Positions 1-7,867 of a stretch of 64,000 bases of DNA are shown here, in pieces. The position numbers and the translations under genes were made by a program. Each line of letters begins with the position of its first letter. The first letter of the stretch is position 1. Under the pieces are notes generated by a model that had not been told where the DNA came from, did not search any database, and saw nothing but the letters and a program-made list of their open reading frames with translations. The DNA is taken from contig CP065590.1 in assembly GCA_016025055.1 (NCBI GenBank), positions 2,604,001-2,668,000 of the forward strand, written 5' to 3'. The stretch comes from Chryseobacterium indologenes. GTDB taxonomy: Bacteria > Bacteroidota > Bacteroidia > Flavobacteriales > Weeksellaceae.

Positions 1-9
1 AAAAAGTTA

Positions 10-17
10 TATCTTTG
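10..17 (+). promoter_or_regulatory. Bacteroidetes -7 box for the Rrf2 gene
   Basis: TATCTTTG matches the Bacteroidetes -7 consensus TAnnTTTG and lies 14 bases before the ATG at 31. The -33 element would fall outside the window. Confidence 0.6.
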
Positions 18-30
18 CCATGTAATTGAA

Positions 31-441
31 ATGAATAATACAAGATTTGCTACGGCAGTACATATTATGACCTTATTGGCAAAAAGTCCTCAGGAGTGGC
101 TTACTTCTGAATGGATGGCGGGTAGCATTAATGTCAACCCGGTCATTGTACGCAAAGAAATCAGTGTATTGAGGGAAGCAGGTTTGATTGTAAGCAGACA
201 GGGAAAAGAAGGTGGCAGCCAGCTTGCAAAAAATGCGGAAAGCATTACTATTTCACAGATCTACAGAGCAGTGAAAAATACCGAAGTATTAGGAAAGAAA
301 AATCAAAATCCTAATCCGGCATGTAGTGTGGGAAAAGAAATTAATATTCATTTAAATACTTTATTTGAAGAAACAGATCAATTGGTAACACAATTTTTAG
401 GCGATAAGTCATTACAGGAATTTACCGACCAGTTCGACTAA
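31..441 (+). CDS. Rrf2 family transcriptional regulator
   Basis: A 136-residue DNA-binding regulator of the Rrf2 family. The N-terminal half (about residues 1-80) has the winged-helix pattern, with a recognition region around NVNPVIVRKEISVLREAGL and a wing containing GKEGGSQLAKNAE. Iron-sulfur Rrf2 members (IscR, NsrR) use three clustered cysteines; here I see only one, Cys98, so an Fe-S cluster is unlikely and it resembles the YwnA-like subgroup. It precedes an NAD(P)-binding protein by 61 bases on the same strand, a pairing that suggests it controls that gene in response to redox or electrophile stress (inference). A TATCTTTG box sits just upstream. Confidence 0.88.
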   Translation: MNNTRFATAVHIMTLLAKSPQEWLTSEWMAGSINVNPVIVRKEISVLREAGLIVSRQGKEGGSQLAKNAESITISQIYRAVKNTEVLGKKNQNPNPACSVGKEINIHLNTLFEETDQLVTQFLGDKSLQEFTDQFD

Positions 442-502
442 AATTTTTTACCTATAAATGTAACAAGATTTATTACAATTTAATTTTTAAAAATAAAACA
501 TT

Positions 503-1156
503 ATGAAAAAAGTAGCAGTAATCGGAGCAACCGGATTTGTAGGAACACAAATAGTAAATGAACTTGCTCACAGAGGCTATACAGTTGAAGCGTTGGTAAG
601 AGATGCATCGAAGGTAAAAACACAGGAAAATGTAACCGCAAAGAGCGTTGATGTAAACAATGTAAACGAACTGGCAGGCGCTTTAAAAGGTAGCGATGCT
701 GTAATCAGTGCTTTCAACGCAGGTTGGACGAATCCTAATCTTTACAATGATTTCTTACATGGGTCTGAAAATATTGAAAAAGCCGTAGAAGAAGCAGGAG
801 TAAAAAGATTAATCGTTGTTGGTGGTGCAGGCAGCCTTTATACACCTGATAATGTTCAAATTGTAGACACACCGGACTTTCCGGATGCTTACAAACCGGG
901 AGCAACCGCAGCAAGGGACTATTTAAATAAAATCAAAGAAAACAACACTCTAGACTGGACTTTCTTTAGCCCTGCTGTAGAAATGAATCAGGCCAACGTA
1001 GGAGAAAGAACAGGAAAATACAGAACTTCACTGGAAACTCCCGTATTTGATGACAATGGAAGAAGCCGTCTTTCTGTAGAAGATGTAGCCGTAGTTTTAG
1101 TTGATGAATTGGAACAAAACAACCACATCCGTGAACGTTTTACAGCAGCTTACTAA
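503..1156 (+). CDS. NAD(P)H-binding atypical SDR (NmrA-like) protein
   Basis: A 217-residue Rossmann-fold protein. The nucleotide-binding loop GATGFVG is at residues 8-14, followed by an ALVRD motif after the second strand, which suggests NADP preference. The later part has LIVVGGAGSLY and a conserved DVAVVLVDELE segment, as in the NAD(P)H-binding family (PF13460) related to NmrA and flavin reductases. The typical Tyr-x-x-x-Lys of classical SDRs is not evident, so it may act as a reductase of quinones or as a redox sensor; substrate unknown. It follows the Rrf2 regulator and precedes the MBL-fold gene by 21 bases, so the three probably form one transcription unit. Confidence 0.85.
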   Translation: MKKVAVIGATGFVGTQIVNELAHRGYTVEALVRDASKVKTQENVTAKSVDVNNVNELAGALKGSDAVISAFNAGWTNPNLYNDFLHGSENIEKAVEEAGVKRLIVVGGAGSLYTPDNVQIVDTPDFPDAYKPGATAARDYLNKIKENNTLDWTFFSPAVEMNQANVGERTGKYRTSLETPVFDDNGRSRLSVEDVAVVLVDELEQNNHIRERFTAAY

Positions 1157-1177
1157 TTTTTAATCTAAAAGAACAAA

Positions 1178-2353
1178 ATGTTAAAAAAGAAATTATTATC
1201 GTTGATCACAGTACTGAGCTTCGTCAGCTTGGTGTGGGCAGGGAATCTGAAAGTGAAGGTGTATAATCCGGGAACAAAAGCGATTTTTCCCATTACCTCT
1301 ACTATTATTTATGGAGATAAAGATGCGATACTTGTTGATGCACAGTTTCAGAAGCAATATGCAGAACAGCTGGTAAAAGAAATAAAGGCTACGGGTAAAA
1401 ACCTTACCACCGTTTTTATCTCTCACAGTGATCCGGATTTTTACTTTGGACTGGATGTGATTAAAAAAGCTTTCCCGAATGTGAAAATTATTTCAACAGC
1501 ACAAACAGCCTATCTGATCTCAGCTTCAAAAGATGATAAATTGGCGGTATGGAAGCCACAGTTGAAGTCGGATGCTCCTTCTGAGATAATTGTTCCGGAA
1601 GCAGCAGTTTCAATTCCTGATCTTGAAGGAAATAAAATTGAAATCAAACAAAATCCTGAAGATCCTGCTCACAGTTTTCTCTGGATCCCATCAATCAAAA
1701 CAATTGCCGGAGGAATTTCTGTTTCTGTAGATTCGCACCTTTGGATGGCAGATACACAGAATGTAAAGGCTATTGATCAGTGGATCGGTCAAATTGATGC
1801 TATGAAAGCACTGCATCCTCAGCAGGTTATACCTTCACACTTCGCAAAACAATCCTTAGCTCCTCAATCGCTTGATTTTGTGAAAAGTTATCTTGAGAAT
1901 TACAGGAAAGCCGTAACAGAAAATAAGACGACACCTGCGATTGTAGATTTTATGGTTAAAAAATATCCGAATCTTCCGGGAAAAGATGAGCTTGAAATGG
2001 GAGTGAAAGTCTTCCGCGGAGAAATGGATTGGGATTTAAAATCTCCTTATCCCGCTATCGGCAGAAAGGTTGAAGTAGATTTCGGAACAGTGAAATTTGT
2101 TCTTGATTTTAAAGACAACAAAACCATGACATTTATAGGAACGGAAGGAAGTTCAAAGAACAGTACTGATACGGTAGAATATACAGCCGTTGAAGTAGCC
2201 AGAAATGTTTTTATGGTGTATTGGCATGAGCCTCATCTCGGTTTTAATGTAACCCATATTCAGGATTATAATAAAAATATTGTTTATTCTAATATTGCCG
2301 GTCCTGACGGGACATTTACACATCCTAAAGGAACTATTAAAATTTTAAAATAA
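1178..2353 (+). CDS. MBL-fold metallo-hydrolase with C-terminal MoaF-like domain
   Basis: 391 residues. Residues 1-21 form a signal peptide, so the protein is exported. Residues about 25-230 look like a metallo-beta-lactamase fold: ILVDAQF strand, then a metal loop SHSDPDFYFG at 82-91, and later PAHSFLW and MADTQ. The usual HxHxDH is altered: His83 and Asp87 are kept, but the second and last His positions are Asp85 and Phe88. Residues about 290-391 resemble a MoaF-type lipocalin-like domain (IGRKVEVDFGTVKFVLDF, then TVEYTAVEVARNVFMVYW and GFNVTHIQDY). Function unknown; the altered metal site leaves catalysis uncertain. It is the last gene of the Rrf2-led unit and is followed by a strong terminator. 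Confidence 0.8.
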   Translation: MLKKKLLSLITVLSFVSLVWAGNLKVKVYNPGTKAIFPITSTIIYGDKDAILVDAQFQKQYAEQLVKEIKATGKNLTTVFISHSDPDFYFGLDVIKKAFPNVKIISTAQTAYLISASKDDKLAVWKPQLKSDAPSEIIVPEAAVSIPDLEGNKIEIKQNPEDPAHSFLWIPSIKTIAGGISVSVDSHLWMADTQNVKAIDQWIGQIDAMKALHPQQVIPSHFAKQSLAPQSLDFVKSYLENYRKAVTENKTTPAIVDFMVKKYPNLPGKDELEMGVKVFRGEMDWDLKSPYPAIGRKVEVDFGTVKFVLDFKDNKTMTFIGTEGSSKNSTDTVEYTAVEVARNVFMVYWHEPHLGFNVTHIQDYNKNIVYSNIAGPDGTFTHPKGTIKILK

Positions 2354-2354
2354 A

Positions 2355-2384
2355 ATCTCGGCTGCCTCTGGCAGCCGAGATTTT
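2355..2384 (+). terminator. Rho-independent terminator of the Rrf2-led unit
   Basis: A perfect stem, CTCGGCTGCC pairing with GGCAGCCGAG around a TCT loop, ends in ATTTTT two bases after the MBL stop codon. Confidence 0.9.
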
Positions 2385-2576
2385 TGAATAAATTACTCCT
2401 CAAGATTAACCTTAAATCTTCATCCAATCAGCCGGCTGATTGTCTCCTTAGCTCACTTAAAATTATAGGAAGGTTTATAAAAACTCTGCGTCGAACCTAT
2501 CTCCCACGGATTCCTCAGATATATAAGAATCTGCAAAATCAACCCAATCAGCGACAGAATAATTAAATAGCATAAA

Positions 2577-2602
2577 AAAGCTGCCTCATCAGAGACAGCT
2601 TT
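2577..2602 (-). terminator. Terminator of the M23 peptidase gene
   Basis: On the minus strand AAAGCTGTCTC pairs with GAGGCAGCTTT around a four-base loop, followed by a T run. It lies just after the stop of the M23 gene. Confidence 0.85.
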
Positions 2603-2605
2603 CTT

Positions 2606-3625
2606 TTATAGATTCATAAACAATTTCGGATTCACCGGAGTATTGTTTTTGTGTACTTCATAGTGAAGGTGAGGCCCTGTAGATCGTCCTGAGTTTCCTG
2701 ATTTGGCAATTACCTGACCTACTTTCACTTTATCATTTACTTTAGAAACAAGTTGTGATAAATGTCCGTAAAGGGTGGCTAGCCCGTTTCCGTGAGAAAC
2801 GATGACACAGTTTCCATAACCTCCCTTTTGCCCGGAAAATATTACGGTTCCGGCTGCAGCAGCTCTTACGTCAGATCCAAAAGCAACAGCAATATCCAGT
2901 CCTTTATGGAATTGCATCTGGTCTGCCTCAGCAGGCGGATTGTTCTTCTCAGCAGGACCAGCTTTTGGGGCATTGGTAGCAACAGTTTGAGCGGTTGTTT
3001 GAGCTGTCGGCGCAGAAGCCACCGGCGCAGCTTTTGGAGTTACCATTACTTTTACCTCCCTTTTATTTCCGTAGCTGTCGGTTAGTTCAACAATTTTTTC
3101 AACAGGTTCAGCTTTGACTTCCGGTTGTGGAGCTGCTACTGCCGCTGTTGAGGTTGAATGAGATTTCACCGAAGCGTAGACTGTTTTAAACGGAATAGGA
3201 TTTTTTCTCACCCCAAAGTTTGATGAAATATAGCCGTCTGTAGGCATTCCCAGCGGTACCTCCATCAATTTTTTCTGAAGGTCCATTAAGTATTGACTAT
3301 ATCGGTTGGCTTGCTTGAAAAGGTAAATGGAATTTGAAATACTGTCCTGGTCGAGCATCATCAGCTTTTCATTAGAAATATCTTTGGATCTGAGGAAAGA
3401 ATTCAGCTGACCAACGGTCTGATCTACCAGAGTAAGATCAGTTTTCATTTTTAAATAATCTACACTGTCTTTTTCAGTGTTTATTTTCACAAGGTTTACT
3501 TCATAGTTCTTGTCATCTTTTTCAGAAAACAGTTTGGCAATAAAGATACCTTGGCCAAAAACTACTAGTAAAAGTCCTCCGAGAAGAATATTTACGTTCT
3601 TTTTGCTGTTTAGAAATTTTTTCAT
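2606..3625 (-). CDS. Membrane-anchored M23 family metallopeptidase
   Basis: 339 residues, a likely peptidoglycan endopeptidase facing the periplasm. One membrane segment lies at about 12-31, then a helical stretch (about 40-125). The M23/LytM domain starts at GYISSNFGVR (131-140) and resumes at FHKGLD (239-244). His240, Asp244, His288 (YGHLS) and the H-L-H pair 319/321 supply the zinc ligands and catalytic His. Between the two parts sits an insert of roughly 90 residues (about 148-237), rich in Ala, Pro, Val and Thr and interrupted by a short charged segment. The gene is transcribed alone, with a TAAATTTG box upstream and a terminator after it. Confidence 0.9.
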   Translation of the reverse strand: MKKFLNSKKNVNILLGGLLLVVFGQGIFIAKLFSEKDDKNYEVNLVKINTEKDSVDYLKMKTDLTLVDQTVGQLNSFLRSKDISNEKLMMLDQDSISNSIYLFKQANRYSQYLMDLQKKLMEVPLGMPTDGYISSNFGVRKNPIPFKTVYASVKSHSTSTAAVAAPQPEVKAEPVEKIVELTDSYGNKREVKVMVTPKAAPVASAPTAQTTAQTVATNAPKAGPAEKNNPPAEADQMQFHKGLDIAVAFGSDVRAAAAGTVIFSGQKGGYGNCVIVSHGNGLATLYGHLSQLVSKVNDKVKVGQVIAKSGNSGRSTGPHLHYEVHKNNTPVNPKLFMNL

Positions 3626-3663
3626 ATTTCTTCAGTATGGGTAAAACGGTTTTTTTAAGACTG

Positions 3664-3671
3664 CAAATTTA
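3664..3671 (-). promoter_or_regulatory. -7 box of the M23 gene
   Basis: On the minus strand TAAATTTG, 39 bases before the M23 start, matches TAnnTTTG. I see no clear TTG at the right distance. Confidence 0.45.
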
Positions 3672-3823
3672 CATAAAAATAATCTTTGGTGATTATTCTT
3701 AAGTAAAATTCAGTTTTTTCTGTATCTAACGTCAGATTTTATATTTAATTGTGTATGCATAGCATTTTTTTAAGAATATGGTTTTTATCATATTTTCGAG
3801 CCCTGTGTTAAATCTTTGTTTAA

Positions 3824-3831
3824 TATATTTG
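3824..3831 (+). promoter_or_regulatory. -7 box of gpsA
   Basis: TATATTTG matches TAnnTTTG. Transcription would begin near 3838, which rules out the in-frame TTG at 3816 as a start and supports the ATG at 3849. Confidence 0.55.
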
Positions 3832-3848
3832 CAGTTCACATTCCAATT

Positions 3849-4889
3849 ATGGCTAAAAAGAAAATAATTTCAGAATCTTCGAATCCAAAAAAGAATAAAA
3901 AGGATGTTTCTGTTGGGGTAGTAGGAAGCGGAAGTTTTGCTACTGCTATCGTAAAAATGTTGGTTGAAAACTGTAAAGTAGTACATTGGTGCGTAAGAAG
4001 TGAGTTTGTAAAAGGGGCTATTGAACTTCGTGGGCATAATCCTACCTACCTTACTGCTGCCCACTTTAACCTTAAAAGTTTAAAACTGACGACAGATATC
4101 AATGAGCTGGTCTCTGCCTGCGATGTCATTGTCTTGGCAACACCTTCGATTTATCTTTCGGATGCGTTGGATAAAATGACGTGTGATTATTCAGACAAAA
4201 TTTTTGTTTCAGCTATTAAAGGGATTATTCCGAGAGTAAATGATGTGGTTGCTCATTATCTTCGTGATGAATTTAAAATAGGATTCAGAAATCAGGCTGT
4301 AATTGCCGGTCCTTGCCATGCAGAAGAAGTGGCAATGGAGAGGCTGTCATATCTTACGATTGCAACAGTAGAAGACGAGATCGCTGAAAAGCTTGAAAAT
4401 GTTTTCAGTTCAGATTTTATTAAAGTACATACGAGTAAGGACATTTTAGGTAACGAATACAGTGCTATTCTTAAAAATATTTTTGCCATTGGAGCGGGTA
4501 TTGCCAGTGGGTTAGGATATGGAGACAACTTTACGGCAGTCTTTGTGTCTAATGCCATCCGTGAAATGGAAACTTTTCTCGAAGCAATTTATGAAGCTCC
4601 CAGAGATGTAAACGAAAGTGCTTACCTTGGAGATCTTTTGGTAACGGCCTATTCTCTTTTCTCAAGAAACAGGAACCTGGGTAACCTTATTGGAAAAGGA
4701 TACACTGTAAAATCAGCTATTCAATCCATGAATATGGTGGCAGAAGGGTATTATGCTGCTGACTCGATTTATAAAACAGCAAAGCAGAAGAATCTTAAGT
4801 TACCTATCATTGATACTGTTTATGCTATTTTATATGAAGGTAAAAATGCAGAGAAGCAATTTAAAAAACTGACGGCAAAGCTGAATTAA
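3849..4889 (+). CDS. gpsA: Glycerol-3-phosphate dehydrogenase [NAD(P)+]
   Basis: 346 residues from the chosen ATG. It reduces dihydroxyacetone phosphate to sn-glycerol 3-phosphate for phospholipid synthesis in the cytoplasm. After a lysine-rich N-terminal extension (1-19) comes the nucleotide-binding motif GVVGSGSFA (23-31), then IVLATPS, the SAIKGI segment, AGPCHAEEVA, and the C-terminal helical domain with LKNIFAIGAGIASGLGYGDN bearing the conserved lysine. The start at 3849 is preferred because a promoter box overlaps the upstream in-frame codons. It is a single-gene unit, convergent with the surface-protein operon. Confidence 0.95.
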   Translation: MAKKKIISESSNPKKNKKDVSVGVVGSGSFATAIVKMLVENCKVVHWCVRSEFVKGAIELRGHNPTYLTAAHFNLKSLKLTTDINELVSACDVIVLATPSIYLSDALDKMTCDYSDKIFVSAIKGIIPRVNDVVAHYLRDEFKIGFRNQAVIAGPCHAEEVAMERLSYLTIATVEDEIAEKLENVFSSDFIKVHTSKDILGNEYSAILKNIFAIGAGIASGLGYGDNFTAVFVSNAIREMETFLEAIYEAPRDVNESAYLGDLLVTAYSLFSRNRNLGNLIGKGYTVKSAIQSMNMVAEGYYAADSIYKTAKQKNLKLPIIDTVYAILYEGKNAEKQFKKLTAKLN

Positions 4890-4892
4890 AAA

Positions 4893-4920
4893 AATAAGGT
4901 CCTGCAGTGAGAACCTTATT
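4893..4920 (-). terminator. Terminator of the minus-strand surface-protein operon
   Basis: AATAAGGT pairs with ACCTTATT across a 12-base loop; on the minus strand the stem runs straight into a T tract. It lies beyond the gpsA terminator as seen from the surface-protein genes. Confidence 0.65.
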
Positions 4921-4934
4921 GTAAAATATATCTG

Positions 4935-4966
4935 AAACTTAAGCATTCCTCATATGCTTAAGTTTT
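4935..4966 (+). terminator. Terminator of gpsA
   Basis: A 12-base-pair stem (AAACTTAAGCAT with ATGCTTAAGTTT) and a T run, 46 bases after the gpsA stop and just before the 3' end of the convergent gene. Confidence 0.85.
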
Positions 4967-4967
4967 T

Positions 4968-5744
4968 TTATTGACTCATTTTAGTAATAATAAGAGCCAG
5001 TGAGGATCTTATATTCAGGTTGCTGGCCGTAAATCCGTTTCCTGTATCAAATTCAAATTTTTGTCGGATCGTAGTAGGTGCTGCTAACGTTAAAAAATAA
5101 CTTCCCTGGAAAAATGTGAAAGAACTTGATAACTGACACATTCTGTTCGTCTCCGTAATATTTGTACCGGTCGCCGCATTGATCATGTATGAGCGCGTAC
5201 AGGTAAAATTTTGTGAAAGGTATTGGGTATTAGCCGTTCCATTATTATTACCTCCATTACTTGAATCTACAGAATAGCGAAGGATATACGTTCCGGCAGG
5301 TAATGTAATGGTCGAATTATCTGCTCCCAGTGAAGCACCGGTAATTTTATTGGCGGCTACACTAAAGTTGGCCAAAGTATTATTGGTACTTCCTGTAGGA
5401 ATTAAAACACCGGAATTAATGATCAGCGACATCGCCTGAGGCTCAGAACCCGAAAGAATAGCCCGTTGCCACTGGTTCCTGATCCAAATATAGTATCCTT
5501 TCGGAAAAGTGGAGGCTCCTCCTTTGTTATAAATCATCAAACCATCTGCCGGATTGGCTATAGGAGTTGCTGTACTGTTGAGTACAGTGAGGTCATATTG
5601 AGGAAAAAGTACTCCTTTATTAGAAGAAGTGATGTCCAAAACACTGCTTGCGCTGGGGGTGCTTGTATTGATACCTACTTGAGCATTAACGGGTATGGCC
5701 AATAGTATGGTAAACAGACAAACAATATAAAAATAATTTTTCAT
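4968..5744 (-). CDS. Secreted flavobacterial protein, third of three paralogs
   Basis: 258 residues with a signal peptide ending near NAQ (21-22). The N-terminal region carries a signature shared with the two genes upstream: QVGINTSTPSASSVLDI, then SNKGVLFPQ, NPADGLMIYNKG and YYIWIRNQWQR. In Flavobacteriia this signature is common in exported proteins of unknown function and resembles the entry to phage tail-spike-like proteins. The rest (about 100-258) is predicted beta-rich, with TGASLGADNSTITLPAGTYILRYSVDSS, and could be a jelly-roll-like domain. No T9SS sorting signal is obvious at the end. It is the last gene of the operon, 11 bases after its neighbour. Function unknown. Confidence 0.75.
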   Translation of the reverse strand: MKNYFYIVCLFTILLAIPVNAQVGINTSTPSASSVLDITSSNKGVLFPQYDLTVLNSTATPIANPADGLMIYNKGGASTFPKGYYIWIRNQWQRAILSGSEPQAMSLIINSGVLIPTGSTNNTLANFSVAANKITGASLGADNSTITLPAGTYILRYSVDSSNGGNNNGTANTQYLSQNFTCTRSYMINAATGTNITETNRMCQLSSSFTFFQGSYFLTLAAPTTIRQKFEFDTGNGFTASNLNIRSSLALIITKMSQ

Positions 5745-5755
5745 TGTAATACTGA

Positions 5756-6577
5756 TTATTGATTAAGAGCTGATCTTTGAATGTCAACTTTTGCATTCGT
5801 TATAATGATTTCACCATTGTTTGGAGCAGTGCCTCCGGCTCCCATCTGATAGGTGCCTCCCGCATCATGAGCGATGGAAGGAATTAATGTGATAGGAGTA
5901 GCAGAGGTAGAGACAAATGAAAAGCTCATATTGAGTGTATGCGTTTTATTACTTGCTATTGATTGAGCATTGATGCTGATGGTCTTTCCATATACATTAC
6001 CCGTTACCGGATCTACCAGCCTGACCAGGTACTGATGCAAATGAACCTGGGTTCCTCCGATTCCCGCTGTTGTGCTTTCCTGGGTTGTTCTGATATTCAG
6101 ACATACGTTGACTAAATAACCACTGTTTCCGGGAAGAGTGATTGCACCTGTTGCTGCATTATAAGAACCTCCGATATCATTAGACATCACAGTAAAAGCT
6201 GCATCGTTGAAGTTTTTAAATGTACCGTTCGCGAAACTCCCCAATACGGTATAATCCGTACTGCGCTGGAGCATCATATAGCTTACCAGATTATACGTAT
6301 CTGCCATTTGTGTCCATTTATTGCCTTTCCATACATAAATTCCGGGGCTGATTGAATTACCTTTATTATACACCACAAGACCTTCCGCAGGATTATTAAC
6401 TGGTGTAGTTTTGTTTAATATATCGATTATGTCAACTCTGGGAAGAAGAACTCCCTTATTGCTAGATTCAGATATTTCAAGCGCTGCAGAGCTGTTGATG
6501 GTTGTTTTACCTATTCCTACTTGAGCATATAGGGTCTGTGCTATGATAAATAATAGCAGGATATAACTTTTTTTCAT
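5756..6577 (-). CDS. Secreted flavobacterial protein, second of three paralogs
   Basis: 273 residues, signal peptide 1-18 (ending LYA). It shows the same N-terminal signature as its neighbours: QVGIGKTTINSSAALEI, SNKGVLLPR, TPVNNPAEGLVVYNKG and YVWKGNKWTQM. The C-terminal part (about 105-273) is beta-rich and Gly/Thr-rich, with AITLPGNSGYLVNVCLNIRT that parallels ITLPAGTYILRYS of the downstream paralog, so all three may present a similar beta domain. Spaced 12 bases from the gene before it and 11 from the one after, consistent with one transcript. Function unknown. Confidence 0.75.
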   Translation of the reverse strand: MKKSYILLLFIIAQTLYAQVGIGKTTINSSAALEISESSNKGVLLPRVDIIDILNKTTPVNNPAEGLVVYNKGNSISPGIYVWKGNKWTQMADTYNLVSYMMLQRSTDYTVLGSFANGTFKNFNDAAFTVMSNDIGGSYNAATGAITLPGNSGYLVNVCLNIRTTQESTTAGIGGTQVHLHQYLVRLVDPVTGNVYGKTISINAQSIASNKTHTLNMSFSFVSTSATPITLIPSIAHDAGGTYQMGAGGTAPNNGEIIITNAKVDIQRSALNQ

Positions 6578-6589
6578 AGGTCGGCTTTT

Positions 6590-7696
6590 TTAAAGTTGTG
6601 ATATTTTAATATAAGACCCGTTAGCAATGACATTGACCAGGTCATAAAAGGTGCTGTTTTGCATTCTTCCTAATCTCAACCTCAATCCTCCGATGATATT
6701 ACCATCAGCATTACTCGGAACACTGTAATAATAAGACCAGGTTGCCAGATGGTTTGTATTCACTTTTGAAACTATAGGAACTTCTTTTCTGGTGTTGGCA
6801 CCTCCGGTGAATGTATTGGTCGTATTGTTGTACGTATCATTCGTAAAATCGATGAAATATCCCATCAGATAATAGGTGCTGCCTGACAAAGGTGCAGTTC
6901 CTCCCTGGCCGGCCGGATTCTCCTGAGGAGAATTGAGATTCAGGTTTACTTCCACCAGGTAATTTCCTTGCGGAAGAACCAGTGAATAGCCTCCCGAATT
7001 TGGGTTCTGGACAACTTTGAAACCATTGATGTTGGATACTCCGGAAATTGCAGGGGGATTTACTAAAAGCTGAGTGTTTGCACCCGCGACTGCATTGTCT
7101 AATGCAGATAGTGATCCCGTAAAATCGAGGTAAGCAACTTTAGGTGTATTTTCTGCATCAATGTTACTTTGCCATTGATTGGTTGTACTGTTGAAAGTAT
7201 GCAGTGTTTTATTGTTGCTGTTACTACCTCCATTATATGCAATAAGACCATTGGCAGGAGATGCCACAGGACTGGTAGTGCTGCTTAGGTTGGCAATATT
7301 CAGATTGGGAAATAACATTCCTTTATTTCCTCCCGATATCACAACGGCAGGAGCTGTACTGTAGCCGCTTCCTCCATTGTTGATCGTTACACCCGTAATC
7401 ACACCATTGGAAAGTATAGCTGTAGCACGTGCTTTGTTGCCACCGTTTACAACGGATCCTCCTCCATAGAAGTTGACCGTAGGGACAGTGGTGTATCCAC
7501 TTCCTCCATTGGTAATGGTAATCCCTGTTACTGCTCCTCCTGATATGGTAGCAGTGGCAGTAGCTGGAACTCCATTGAAATTTTCGATATGCAGAATTGC
7601 ACTGGGGTCCGGTTTGGACGTATTGATTCCTACACTTCCGCTTTGGGCAAATGCCACTGTTGCGAAAAACGTACACACGAAGTTAACAATTTTCAT
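6590..7696 (-). CDS. Secreted flavobacterial protein with internal repeat insert, first of three paralogs
   Basis: 368 residues, signal peptide ending near FAQ (17-18). It opens like its paralogs (GSVGINTSKPDPSAILHI), but the signature is interrupted between about residues 45 and 125 by two related units of roughly 40 residues, each containing ITGVTINNGGSGYST-like text (TGITITNGGSGYTTVP and TGVTINNGGSGYSTAP). The signature then resumes with GGNKGMLFPN, SPVASPANGLIAYNGG and TNQWQS. The C-terminal part is beta-rich, with GGYSLVLPQGNYLVEVNLNL matching the beta domain of the other two. First gene of the operon. Function unknown. Confidence 0.75.
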   Translation of the reverse strand: MKIVNFVCTFFATVAFAQSGSVGINTSKPDPSAILHIENFNGVPATATATISGGAVTGITITNGGSGYTTVPTVNFYGGGSVVNGGNKARATAILSNGVITGVTINNGGSGYSTAPAVVISGGNKGMLFPNLNIANLSSTTSPVASPANGLIAYNGGSNSNNKTLHTFNSTTNQWQSNIDAENTPKVAYLDFTGSLSALDNAVAGANTQLLVNPPAISGVSNINGFKVVQNPNSGGYSLVLPQGNYLVEVNLNLNSPQENPAGQGGTAPLSGSTYYLMGYFIDFTNDTYNNTTNTFTGGANTRKEVPIVSKVNTNHLATWSYYYSVPSNADGNIIGGLRLRLGRMQNSTFYDLVNVIANGSYIKISQL

Positions 7697-7758
7697 CCTT
7701 GTAATGTTTTACGAAATAATTTTAATTTAAATACACTGGAATATGGTATTTATTTATT

Positions 7759-7766
7759 GAAAGATA
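7759..7766 (-). promoter_or_regulatory. Possible -7 box of the surface-protein operon
   Basis: On the minus strand TATCTTTC differs from TAnnTTTG only in the last base, 63 bases before the start of the first surface-protein gene. Confidence 0.4.
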
Positions 7767-7801
7767 CATATAAAAAACATTCTTTTTGTATTTTTTAAAT
7801 A

Positions 7802-7867
7802 GATTTTTATCGATAAATGTGATTATTTATCAATAAAATGTGATTTTTAATCAATATTTATTAATGT
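7802..7867. repeat. Three imperfect tandem units with an ATCnATAAA core
   Basis: Units begin with GATT at 7802, 7821 and 7842 and end in ATGT. The first contains the perfect palindrome TTTATCGATAAA and the second the near palindrome TTTATCAATAAA. They lie upstream of the surface-protein operon within the 514-base gap before mqo; the rest of that gap is AT-rich with no gene that I can see. Regulator binding is possible but unproven. Confidence 0.45.

Noticed and set aside
2384..2566. 60-residue open frame on the plus strand after the MBL gene
   Set aside because: It begins inside the terminator's T tract and its product has no recognisable pattern.
2476..2574. A 32-residue minus-strand frame (start MLFNYSVADWVDFADSYISE)
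   Set aside because: It looks mildly protein-like, but it starts right after the M23 terminator with no promoter box, and I cannot support it from sequence alone.
7323..7676. 117-residue minus-strand frame in the first surface-protein gene
   Set aside because: It is the shadow of the GGSGY repeat region in another frame, which explains its repetitive Trp/Arg text.
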